A stretch of 36,592 bases of DNA from assembly GCA_964633955.1 (NCBI GenBank), contig CAZWIA010000007.1:1-36592 (forward strand). Direction: 5' to 3'. A program made the translations under genes and the position numbers. Position 1 is the stretch's first letter; every line of letters starts with the position of its first letter. Below are positions 16,704 to 23,885 of the stretch, piece by piece. The stretch is from JAQBQQ01 sp964633955. Its GTDB lineage: Bacteria > Patescibacteriota > Gracilibacteria > Peribacterales > Peribacteraceae. The notes below the pieces were generated by a model. The model did no database searches. It was given only the letters and a program-made list of their open reading frames with translations, and had not been told where the DNA came from.

Positions 16704-16731
16704 TTGACAAATCCCGCCTTTTTCCTATAAT
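16704..16731 (+). promoter_or_regulatory. Consensus sigma-70-type promoter
   Basis: A perfect TTGACA (16704-16709) and a perfect TATAAT (16726-16731) have a 16-bp spacer in AT-rich DNA. The leader to the ATG at 16822 is about 84 nt and contains AAAGGAGG near 16783-16789, too far from the start to act as a usual ribosome-binding site. Confidence 0.85.
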
Positions 16732-16821
16732 TTCCCCGCTTGTCCTTCGGAACGGTCTCATCGGTCACACGAGAACATCGGAAAGGAGGCACAGCGTTTA
16801 TCCCTTCTTTTTTCTTCTCGT

Positions 16822-17103
16822 ATGGCTGATCAGCAGCTTACGTGCCGCGACTGCGGCACATCGTTCACGTTCACCGAGGGTGAGCAGGAGTTCTACGCTT
16901 CCAAGCAGCTCTCCGCGCCGCAGCGGTGCAAGGACTGCCGCAATAACCGGAAGACCCAGCGCATGGGGGACCGCCAGATGCACGACGCCGTGTGCGCCAA
17001 CTGCGGCGCTCAGTGCCAGGTGCCCTTCAAGCCGCGCGATGTGGCGGATGGCGGCCGCCCGGTCCTCTGCCGCGACTGCTTCGCCGCCCAGCGGGCCGCG
17101 TAA
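16822..17103 (+). CDS. Small zinc-ribbon protein (zf-trcl type)
   Basis: The 93-residue protein carries three CxxC pairs and further Cys residues: CRDCG near the N-terminus, CKDCRNN, CANCG and CRDCFA. The N-terminal phrase LTCRDCGTSFTFTEGEQEFYASK with PQRCKDCR matches the probable zinc-ribbon domain zf-trcl, common in CPR and Chloroflexi. A nucleic-acid or protein-binding role is inferred. The perfect promoter and strong terminator suggest a highly expressed single-gene unit. No start codon in any better position relative to the upstream AAAGGAGG was found. Confidence 0.85.
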   Translation: MADQQLTCRDCGTSFTFTEGEQEFYASKQLSAPQRCKDCRNNRKTQRMGDRQMHDAVCANCGAQCQVPFKPRDVADGGRPVLCRDCFAAQRAA

Positions 17104-17128
17104 GCGCCGACGCACGTACACGAACCAG

Positions 17129-17149
17129 AACCCCCGCAAGGGGGTTTTT
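17129..17149 (+). terminator. Strong intrinsic terminator
   Basis: CCCCC (17131-17135), a GCAA tetraloop and GGGGG (17140-17144) are followed by TTTTT. The flanking AA/TT extends the stem. Confidence 0.9.
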
Positions 17150-17156
17150 GTGAAAT

Positions 17157-17227
17157 GAAGGATGAATCTTGAATCATGAATTATGGGAGATCACCATGCA
17201 TAATTCATGATTCATAGCTCATAATTC
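17157..17227. repeat. Inverted heptad-repeat element, 4+4 units
   Basis: The left arm 17157-17184 has GAAGGAT, GAATCTT, GAATCAT and GAATTAT. The right arm 17200-17227 has ATAATTC, ATGATTC, ATAGCTC and ATAATTC. The inner 15 bp (17171-17185 and 17199-17213) are perfectly complementary and enclose a 13-bp loop, so a stable hairpin is expected. It ends 4 bp before the next ATG. Confidence 0.9.
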
Positions 17228-17231
17228 TCTC

Positions 17232-17951
17232 ATGCCGAAGGCGCGCCACATCGAACTCGATCTCCTCCGTACGATGGCCATCTTTCTGATGATCGTCTAC
17301 CACGTCGGGTTCGATCTCTGGGCGTTCTGGGGCGTGCCGCTCAACCTCACCACGCTCGCCTGGCGCATTCCGCAGCGCGCAGCGGCCCTCCTGTTCCTGA
17401 CGCTCGTGGGCATGAGCGCCCATGTCTCCTGGGAGCGTCACCGCACGGAAGAGCCGTCCCTTCGGTCCGCCTACCGCCGGCCGCTCAGACGCGGCCTCAC
17501 GGTGCTTGCGTGGGGCCTGGCGATCACCATCGTCACGTATGTCCTCATGCCGGAGCAGTACGTCCGCTTCGGCATCCTGCACCTGATCGGCGTCAGCATG
17601 CTGCTCCTGCCTTTCCTGTCCGGCCGACCCCGCTGGGCGGCCATGCTTGGCCTTCTCATGATCGCCACAGGAATCCTGATCGCTCCCCTGCGCGCGCAGA
17701 CCTCTCTCCTCCTGCCCTTCGGCGTGAAGCCGATCGGATTCCAGACGCTGGACTACTACCCGCTCCTCCCCTGGGGCGGCGTGCCGTTCCTGGGACTGGC
17801 CCTGGCCTCCGTCCTCTACCATCGCACGCCTCCGCCGCAGAATCCGCCCGCCTGGCTGAAGGCGCTGAGCCTGGCCGGTCGACATTCGCTCCTTCTCTAC
17901 CTCATCCATCAGCCGATCATCCTGCTGACACTGTGGCTGATCATGCGGTAA
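17232..17951 (+). CDS. Membrane acyltransferase-like protein (HGSNAT/DUF1624 family)
   Basis: The 239-residue polytopic protein starts with the family block RHIELDLLRTMAIFLMIVYHVGFDLW, matching the heparan-alpha-glucosaminide N-acetyltransferase catalytic domain (DUF1624). The His in the first helix is proposed in the family to carry the acetyl group. About seven membrane segments follow, ending LLLYLIHQPIILLTLWLIM, which also recalls acyltransferase-3 C-termini. It probably modifies an envelope sugar; the substrate is unknown. Its position before an LCP ligase gene supports an envelope role. Confidence 0.8.
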   Translation: MPKARHIELDLLRTMAIFLMIVYHVGFDLWAFWGVPLNLTTLAWRIPQRAAALLFLTLVGMSAHVSWERHRTEEPSLRSAYRRPLRRGLTVLAWGLAITIVTYVLMPEQYVRFGILHLIGVSMLLLPFLSGRPRWAAMLGLLMIATGILIAPLRAQTSLLLPFGVKPIGFQTLDYYPLLPWGGVPFLGLALASVLYHRTPPPQNPPAWLKALSLAGRHSLLLYLIHQPIILLTLWLIMR

Positions 17952-17967
17952 TGCGCTGCATCCGCAT

Positions 17968-17989
17968 CGCGGGCACAGATGCCCGCTCC
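17968..17989. repeat. Solo REP-like hairpin
   Basis: GCGGGC-ACAGAT-GCCCGC (17969-17986) is followed by TCC. It shares GCGGGC-N5/6-GCCCGCTCC with the inverted repeats that flank the RAYT gene at 23348-23869. Confidence 0.6.
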
Positions 17990-18104
17990 TGCTAACGGCG
18001 ACCGTGGAACCGGCGGGGGAATCGTTGACATTTTAGGCTTATGGACGCCAAAAAGGCCTTCATGTGTCTTTCCCTGACCCCGCGCTTCCCCTACACTCGC
18101 GGCG

Positions 18105-19906
18105 ATGAGTTTCACCAGTCGGAGACTGAGCGGCGAGCCCCGCCGCGAAGACCGCTCGCTTGGTCGGCCGCTCGTGACGGTCTTGAGCGTCCTTGTGCCC
18201 GTGATCGCCTGGTTCCGGCGGCACAGACAGGTGAGAGCCGAGCGCCTGGCGCGGGCGGGGCAGATCTCCCTCCTGCGGCGGCTCCTGGCAATCTGCTTCT
18301 CCCTGGCCTTGGTCGTGGCCATGATCGCGCTCCTGATCCGGGCGCTCTTTGCCCTGAACATCGTGAGCCTGAGCGGGATTGCGGGCGTGGTGGGTTCGCC
18401 GCTGCCGCGGGATGAGAACGGCTTCACCAATATCCTGGTCCTGGGACAGGGGGATGACAGCCACCAAGCGGCGGACCTCACGGACACCATGATCCTGGCA
18501 AGCCTGGATCCCCGGGACACGCGGAGCGCGGTAATGGTCTCCATCCCGCGCGACCTGTACATGACCCGGACGGAACGGATGGGGACGGGCCGCATCAACG
18601 GGCTCTACCGGGACTACAAGTGGCGGCTGAAGCGCCAGGGCGTGGATGAAGTGCTGGCATCCCGGGAGGCCATGGAGGAACTGGCCAGGGAGGTGGGCCG
18701 GATCACGGGGGTGGCCGTGCACCGGGTGGTGAAGGCGGACTTCATCGGCTTCCAGCAAGCCGTGGACGCCCTGGGCGGCGTAGACCTGACGGTGCCGCAG
18801 ACGATCGTGGACACCACCTACCCGGGTCCCAACTACTCCTACGTGACGTTCCGCATCCAAGCCGGCCCGCAGCACTTGGACGGGGAAACAGCGCTGAAGT
18901 ACGCGCGCTCCCGCCACTCCACCAGTGATTTCAGCCGCTCCGCCCGCCAGCAGCAGCTCCTGGTGGCGCTGGCCCAGCGCGCGCAGGAGAAAGGCATCTT
19001 GCAAAGCCCCTCCACGCTGACGCGCCTCTATAAGACCGTAAACGAGCATACGGAGACCACCATGAGCCTGCGCGAGCTGATCGGCCTGGCGGGCTTTGCG
19101 CATGACATCCAGCGCGACCGCATCATCACCGCCCAGCTCAACAACGTGAGCGGGATCGCCGGCGGGCCCAGTGAGGCTGGCGGCTTCCTCTACAACCCCC
19201 CGCGCGAGGGCTTTGGCGGTGCGTATGTACTGCTGCCGGTGCCCGTGCGCGGCGCGGATCCCTACACTGCCATCCGCACGTACGTGGATCTGCTCCTGAA
19301 GAACCGTCAGTTCTACCTGCAGCACCCCACGGTGGACGTCCTGAACGCCGGAGCCAGGAGCGGCCTTGCCCGCGCCATGGCCAGTGAACTCATCCGCTAC
19401 GGCTTTGAGATCAACGAACTCCGCAATGCTGATCTCCCCGCGGACCTGCCGAGCTCCCTGGTCTTTGCCCGCACCCAGACCGGGCAGACGCTCCTGCCGT
19501 TCGTCTCCGGTCTCCTGAAGATCCCCCCGGGCACCATGCCGCCGGATCTGCCCAGGCAGGAGACCCTGGGGCACATCACCGTCCTCCTGGGCNNNNNNNN
19601 NNNNNNNNNNNNNNNNNNNNNNNNNNNNNNNNNNNNNNNNNNNNNNNNNNNNNNNNNNNNNNNNNNNNNNNNNNNNNNNNNNNNNNNNNNNNGCCGCCGG
19701 ATCTGCCCAGGCAGGAGACCCTGGGGCACATCACCGTCCTCCTGGGCACGGACTACGTCTACACGCCCATCGTGAGTCTCACGGATCCCCCGCAGGCCAC
19801 CAGCGCGACCGGTTCAGGGGAAACAGCGGCAATACGCTTCCAATCAAGCGAGAGCAGCCCATCTTCGGTTTCCTCGGACTCTTCGGATTCCTCGGTTTCC
19901 CCATGA
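18105..19906 (+). CDS. LytR-CpsA-Psr (LCP) family cell-wall ligase, interrupted by an assembly artefact
   Basis: LCP enzymes attach glycopolymers to peptidoglycan from lipid carriers. A cytoplasmic basic region and a membrane helix (about residues 63-88) lead to the LCP domain: DSHQAADLTDTMILASLD, VSIPRDLYM, VDALGGVDLTVP and YARSRHSTSDFSRSARQQQ, with the conserved Arg and Asp residues. A C-terminal LytR_C-like part (VDVLNAGARSGLARAMASELIRYGFEI) follows. The 100-N gap at 19593-19692 breaks the frame. Joining the duplicated 55-bp flanks restores one 548-residue frame ending DYVYTPIV and a Ser-rich tail, with the stop TGA (19904-19906) overlapping the next ATG. Confidence 0.9.
19538..19747. other. 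False scaffold gap with duplicated 55-bp contig ends
   Basis: The 55 bp at 19538-19592 are identical to 19693-19747, on either side of 100 N. Two overlapping contigs were scaffolded without merging. The true sequence should be 155 bp shorter. Confidence 0.92.
19862..19897 (+). repeat. 9-bp repeats encoding the LCP Ser-rich tail
   Basis: Four nonamers (TCTTCGGTT, TCCTCGGAC, TCTTCGGAT, TCCTCGGTT) are the reverse-complement family of 16453-16488. In the LCP frame they encode Ser/Asp/Val triplets just before the stop. Confidence 0.75.
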
Positions 19907-20808
19907 CCCCCCGGCAGATCATCGCGGAGGCATGGGCCATCACCAAGCGGGAACCCCGCCTGCGGCGCTGGGGCTTTGTCGCGGCTTTCTTTGAAACGCT
20001 GCGCAATGTGGAGATCCTCCTCTACCAGGGCTACTTCTGGGTGATGTTCGCGCAGGGGAAATCCGTCGGCTGGATCTCCGTGGAGATGATGTTCTTTGAG
20101 GCCCTCCCGCTCGCACTCGCGATCGGCATCACGGTCTTCCTAGTGATCCTCTTTGTCCTGGAGCTCTTCATCCCCACGCTGGCGGAGGGTGCCGTCATTG
20201 GGCTCTCCGCCAAGGCATACCGGAAGGAGGAAGTGCGCGGCGGGCTGGTCCTGGCCCTCTACAACTTCTTCCCGCTCCTGGAGATCAACGGGCTCTTTGT
20301 CCTCACGGACGCCGTGACCGTGGGAACCGTGCTCTCCATGCTGTACCGGTACTTAGACGGCTCGCTCCGCTGGCTGACCATCGCGATCGTCCTCGCCCTG
20401 TGGCTGGTGGCCGTAATGTTCAGTTTCCTCTCCGGCTTTGCGGAGGAGGGCGCCGTGATCAACAAGCACGGCGTGTTTCAGAGCATCGCCCGCAGCATGA
20501 AGCTCATCTTCAGTCACCTGGGACAGGTGATGTTCGTGCTGCTGCTCCTCTTTGTGATCTCCCTGCGCATCCTCATCAACGCCGTCATGATCCTCTTCAT
20601 CCCGGCACTCGGCATCGGGCTGGGGCTCCTCCTGGTCCAGTTCCTCCCGCCGCTTCTCAGCTACGCGATCGCCGGCGGCGCGGCCCTCCTGGCCCTCCTG
20701 CTCTTAAGCTACTTCTTAGCCTACCTGCACGTCTTTAGGCAGACGGTCTGGACCATTACCTTCTTAGAGCTCCAGAAGCACAAGGATCTGGATGTGATTG
20801 GGGAGTAG
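19903..20808 (+). CDS. Polytopic membrane protein of unknown function
   Basis: The 301-residue protein has about six long hydrophobic segments (for example IGITVFLVILFVLELFI, WLTIAIVLALWLVAVMFSF, VMFVLLLLFVISLRILI and a C-terminal run after AIAGGAALLALLLLSYFLA). The layout resembles the glycerophosphodiesterase-membrane-domain/DUF975-like proteins, but I see no diagnostic motif. The ATG overlaps the LCP stop (ATGA), so it is translationally coupled to the LCP ligase and probably belongs to envelope assembly. Confidence 0.7.
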   Translation: MTPRQIIAEAWAITKREPRLRRWGFVAAFFETLRNVEILLYQGYFWVMFAQGKSVGWISVEMMFFEALPLALAIGITVFLVILFVLELFIPTLAEGAVIGLSAKAYRKEEVRGGLVLALYNFFPLLEINGLFVLTDAVTVGTVLSMLYRYLDGSLRWLTIAIVLALWLVAVMFSFLSGFAEEGAVINKHGVFQSIARSMKLIFSHLGQVMFVLLLLFVISLRILINAVMILFIPALGIGLGLLLVQFLPPLLSYAIAGGAALLALLLLSYFLAYLHVFRQTVWTITFLELQKHKDLDVIGE

Positions 20809-20917
20809 CGGCATGATTCATCCATGGATATGCGATTTCTGCGATGCAATGGCATGAAGCCGACGAGGTGAAAATTGTTGAAGCTGCATAGCGACACACT
20901 GTAGGGATGGAAACAAG

Positions 20918-20972
20918 CGTACACCATCACTTGCCGTTGACAGTGTACGTGCGTCCACCTACCATGGTGGAC
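20918..20972 (+). promoter_or_regulatory. lexA promoter with two inverted repeats, candidate SOS operator
   Basis: TTGACA (20937-20942), 17 bp and TACCAT (20960-20965) form the promoter. GTCCACC-N6-GGTGGAC (20953-20972) is a perfect inverted repeat centred on the -10. CGTACAC (20918-20924) and GTGTACG (20943-20949) flank the -35. Either could be the LexA site; the first has the length and position of a repressor operator. The spacer 20809-20917 holds no gene. Confidence 0.55.
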
Positions 20973-20992
20973 GAACGTTTCCCCCACCCCGT

Positions 20993-21601
20993 ATGTCCCT
21001 CACCCCCCACCAGCGCACGGTGCTCAGCTACATCCGGGAGTTCCAGCTCAAGCGCGGCTACTCGCCGTCCCTGGCGGACCTGGCTACGGCCTTCGGTGTG
21101 AAGAGCAAGAACGCCATCGCCAAAGTGGTGGGGGCCCTCACGCGGGAGGGGCATCTGGAGAAAGACCCCAAAGGACGCATCAAGATCCTGGAGCAGCCGG
21201 GCATTGTGGAGACGGTGAAGCAGGCGTTCACGCTTCCCCTCTTTGGCCCCATCCCAGCCGGCTTTGCTGCGCCCGTGGAGGAGCAAGCGGAAGAGACTTT
21301 GGCACTGGAGGATTACCTGGTGCGGGACAAGTCCTCCACGTTCCTCCTGCGCGTGAAGGGGGAGAGCATGATCAACGCCGGCATCCAGGAAGGAGACCTG
21401 GTCATTGTGGAGCGCGGGCGGGAGCCAAAGATCAATGACATCGTGGTAGGCGTGCTTGACGGGGAATACACGCTCAAACGCCTCAAGAAGAAAGACGGCC
21501 GCCACTACCTGCAGGCGGAGAACCCCGCCTATCCAGACCTATATGCCATGAACGAGCTGGAAGTGGCGGGGGTGGTGAAGGGGGTGATACGGAAGTATTG
21601 A
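20993..21601 (+). CDS. lexA: LexA SOS repressor
   Basis: The 202-residue protein has an N-terminal winged helix (RTVLSYIREFQLKRGYSPSLADLATAFGVKSKNAI). A linker holds the self-cleavage site as PAGF (A89-G90). The S24-peptidase domain carries catalytic Ser125 in GESMINAGI and Lys162 in YTLKRLKK. RecA-stimulated cleavage would derepress its targets. dinB lies 431 bp downstream on the same strand, with only the heptad/four-helix-bundle element between, so an original lexA-dinB unit is plausible. Confidence 0.95.
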   Translation: MSLTPHQRTVLSYIREFQLKRGYSPSLADLATAFGVKSKNAIAKVVGALTREGHLEKDPKGRIKILEQPGIVETVKQAFTLPLFGPIPAGFAAPVEEQAEETLALEDYLVRDKSSTFLLRVKGESMINAGIQEGDLVIVERGREPKINDIVVGVLDGEYTLKRLKKKDGRHYLQAENPAYPDLYAMNELEVAGVVKGVIRKY

Positions 21602-21609
21602 TCAGCTCA

Positions 21610-22023
21610 GAATCAGGAATTACGCATTATGAATTATGGAAAAAATTCGATCGTTTACCGATCTCCATGCCTGGCAAGCAGCGCACAAATTCGTCGTGCA
21701 AATTTACAAAATTACGAACAATTTTCCCAAAGATGAACAATTTGAATTGGTGAGACAACTTAGACGTGCTGCGGTTTCGATTACTTCGAACATCGCTGAA
21801 GGTTTCAGCCGCACATCCTACAAGGAAAAAATGCAATTTTATGCCACCAGTCTTGGCTCGTTGACTGAAGCGCAAAATCAGATATTAATCGCCAGAGATG
21901 TAGGCTATCTCTCGGCAATGCAGTTCGATGAGCTTGCCGCGTATTCCGTAACTGTTAGCAAACTCACCAATGGATTGATCAAAGCAACGAAAGCCATAAT
22001 TCATAATTCGTGACTCACGCTTC
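21610..22023. mobile_element. Heptad inverted-repeat element carrying a four-helix-bundle gene
   Basis: The left arm 21610-21637 has units GAATCAG, GAATTAC, GCATTAT and GAATTAT. The right arm 21996-22023 has ATAATTC twice, then GTGACTC and ACGCTTC. That is the same 4+4 design as 345-408 and 17157-17227, but the loop is a whole gene. The element lies between lexA and dinB, and the interior is much more AT-rich than either neighbour. Mobility is an inference from structure; no target duplication was confirmed. Confidence 0.6.
21636..22013 (+). CDS. Four-helix-bundle protein (S23/IVP family)
   Basis: The 125-residue protein has the family signature: SFTDLHAWQAAHKFVVQIYKIT, then FELVRQLRRAAVSITSNIAEGFSR and the Y/Q-rich LGSLTEAQNQILIARDVGYL. 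Homologues are encoded in intervening sequences of 23S rRNA in Leptospira, Coxiella and others, and as free genes elsewhere; biochemical function is not settled. The ATG lies in the last left-arm heptad, and the last codons (IIHNS) and the stop lie in the right-arm heptads. Codon choice is visibly AT-richer than that of lexA and dinB. Confidence 0.9.
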   Translation: MEKIRSFTDLHAWQAAHKFVVQIYKITNNFPKDEQFELVRQLRRAAVSITSNIAEGFSRTSYKEKMQFYATSLGSLTEAQNQILIARDVGYLSAMQFDELAAYSVTVSKLTNGLIKATKAIIHNS

Positions 22024-22032
22024 ACCAGACAC

Positions 22033-23265
22033 ATGCTTGCGCATATCGACGCCGACGCGTTCTTCGCCTCCGTTCTCATCCGTAAACATCCGCACTTGCG
22101 CGGAAAAGCCGTCTTGGCGCTTGGCATGGGCGGCGGCTGCGTGATCGCGGCCAGCTACGAGGCGAAAGCCCAAGGCGTGAAGACCGGCATGCCGCTGAAA
22201 GATGCGCTCAGGCTGGTTCCGCAGGCCGTACGCCTGCCCTCGGATTTCCGGGAGACCGGCCTGGCGTCTGGGCAGATTGAAGCCATTCTGCGTGACTACT
22301 GTCCGTTCCTGGAGCAGTACTCCGTGGATGAGTGGTTGTTGGACCTCTCCGCGACCGTGGGCGGAGTACCGGCGGACTGCCATGCTTGGGGCGAGCGGGT
22401 CCGGTCGGACATCCTCAAGCGGACCAGCCTCTCCGTCTCCGTGGGGATAGGACCCAGCAAGCTCCTGGCCAAAATGGCATCCGAGTACCGGAAGCCGGGC
22501 GGGGTGGCCGCATTGGCTCCCCTCCCCCTTTCAGGGGGAAGGGCCGGGGGCGGGAGCATCCCGATTGAATCATTCCTCCGCGACCGCCCCGTGGAAGCGA
22601 TCCCCGGCATCGGCCGGAAGCGCGCGCTCAAGGCGGAAGCCTATGACTGGCAGACGGCATGGGACTTCTCCCGGGCCAACCCCGCGCTCGTCAGGCAGCT
22701 CTTTGGCCGGCCGGGCACGGATCTTCAGCGGGAGCTCCTGGGGGAACTGCTCTCCGGCGTGTGCGCGGATCCCGGTCCGCCCAAGTCCGTCTCCCGCGCC
22801 CGGAGTTTCCCAGCTACCAAGGACGCGAGCACGCTGTGGGCGCACGTCCTGAGGCACCTCGAATACGTCGTTCTGAAGATGCGCCGGCACGAGCTTGGCT
22901 GCCGGGGGATATCCGTGTGGCTGCGGGATGATGGGTACCACTACCGGTCGGACCATACGTCCCTGCCACGCGTCATGGATACCGTGGAGGACCTGCGGCC
23001 GTACGCGGAGCGCTGCTTCCGTTCGCTCTTAGAGCGGAACAAGGGGTGCACGCAGGCGGGGCTCGCCCTCTGGCGCCTCTCTCCCTCAGCCGTGCAGTAC
23101 TCGCTCTTCACAGACCCGGAGAAGCTCAACGAACGGGAGGATCTGCAAGCGACCACGGACCAGATCCACCGGCGCTTTGGCCGGAACGCCCTCACCCGCG
23201 GCTCCGCACTCAAAGTGAAGACCGGCACCCAGAAGCAGTTCCATCTACCGATCATCAATGAGTGA
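22033..23265 (+). CDS. dinB: Y-family translesion DNA polymerase (DinB/UmuC type)
   Basis: The catalytic residues are present: D6 in HIDADAFFASV, and D99-E100 in YSVDEWLLDLS. The palm continues with VSVGIGPSKLLAKMASEYRKPGG, the helix-hairpin-helix has AIPGIGRKRALK, and the little-finger domain follows. QYSLF (355-359) is a good beta-clamp-binding motif, and a second QFHLP lies near the C-terminus. Residues about 161-175 (Pro/Gly-rich) are an insertion encoded by GC-rich repeat DNA. It is probably SOS-regulated with lexA. The start is 9 bp after the heptad element. Confidence 0.92.
   Translation: MLAHIDADAFFASVLIRKHPHLRGKAVLALGMGGGCVIAASYEAKAQGVKTGMPLKDALRLVPQAVRLPSDFRETGLASGQIEAILRDYCPFLEQYSVDEWLLDLSATVGGVPADCHAWGERVRSDILKRTSLSVSVGIGPSKLLAKMASEYRKPGGVAALAPLPLSGGRAGGGSIPIESFLRDRPVEAIPGIGRKRALKAEAYDWQTAWDFSRANPALVRQLFGRPGTDLQRELLGELLSGVCADPGPPKSVSRARSFPATKDASTLWAHVLRHLEYVVLKMRRHELGCRGISVWLRDDGYHYRSDHTSLPRVMDTVEDLRPYAERCFRSLLERNKGCTQAGLALWRLSPSAVQYSLFTDPEKLNEREDLQATTDQIHRRFGRNALTRGSALKVKTGTQKQFHLPIINE
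22513..22557. repeat. In-frame GC-rich repeat insertion within dinB
   Basis: CCCCTCCCCCTTT is followed closely by its complementary AGGGGGAAGGG and a G-rich run. This resembles intergenic REP-like repeats (compare 16505-16600 and 27121-27190) and not coding DNA. It adds about 15 residues between the palm and the helix-hairpin-helix. Confidence 0.6.
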
Positions 23266-23347
23266 CTGCTGTGTTCCCTATGCGGACGGAACCGTTTTTA
23301 TTGCATAAATAAGCCATAATTCCGGCCTCGCTAGCACAACCACCTCA

Positions 23348-23869
23348 CCGGGAGCGGGCGTTCGGCCCGCGGACGTTCTAGAGTTACCTCATGTTCCAAC
23401 GCCATCCCATCCAGAACGATGCTGTCCTCTTCGTTACGACCAATATGCAGAATCGGAAACTGATCTTTTCCGATCCTGCCTGTGCCAGGGAAGCCATCGA
23501 TACCCTCTACCGCACCCAACAGCTCCATCCGTTCTTTTTGTACGGTTTTGTGATCATGCCGGATCATTGTCACTTCCTCATGGCTGTGCCACCGCTGGGA
23601 TCGATTTCTAGGATTATGCGAGTATTCAAGTACGGCGTAAGTTTCAACATCGGCATGGGGCCAATCTGGCAATCCCGATTCGTCTGCGAGGTCTCAAATG
23701 ATGCCCATGCTATCCTCAACTATATCCATCAGAATCCTGTCCGGGCAGGCTTGGTCGAATCTGCAGAGCTGTATCCTTGGTCTTCCGCATCCGGAAAATG
23801 GGATGTAACGGAGATTGACTGGCTATGAAGTGATTCAAAAAGGACCGCGGGCCGAACGCCCGCTCCCGG
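23348..23869. mobile_element. RAYT element with 25-bp perfect inverted ends
   Basis: The 25 bp at 23348-23372 and 23845-23869 are exact reverse complements. Each contains the hairpin GCGGGC-GTTCG-GCCCGC with GGGA on one side, the layout of a REP palindrome. The transposase gene lies between. The whole is 522 bp. It sits between dinB and valS. Confidence 0.85.
23391..23828 (+). CDS. REP-associated Y1 tyrosine transposase (RAYT)
   Basis: The 145-residue protein belongs to the IS200-like HUH family. The metal-binding motif is MPDHCHFLM (H59, H61). YIHQNPVRAGLV near the C-terminus is the hallmark of RAYTs, and Y111 in it aligns with the presumed catalytic Tyr. RAYTs bind and nick REP hairpins and are thought to move or maintain them. 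The stretch IWQSRFVCEV is less conserved than usual. The protein is short but complete, and its stop is 16 bp from the right REP. Confidence 0.88.
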   Translation: MFQRHPIQNDAVLFVTTNMQNRKLIFSDPACAREAIDTLYRTQQLHPFFLYGFVIMPDHCHFLMAVPPLGSISRIMRVFKYGVSFNIGMGPIWQSRFVCEVSNDAHAILNYIHQNPVRAGLVESAELYPWSSASGKWDVTEIDWL

Positions 23870-23885
23870 GATTGTTAAGCATGGC

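Noticed and set aside
19693..19775. LCP gene ending at 19775 in the frame read through the N run
   Set aside because: The 100-N placeholder shifts the frame. The correct frame after the duplicated 55 bp runs to 19906.
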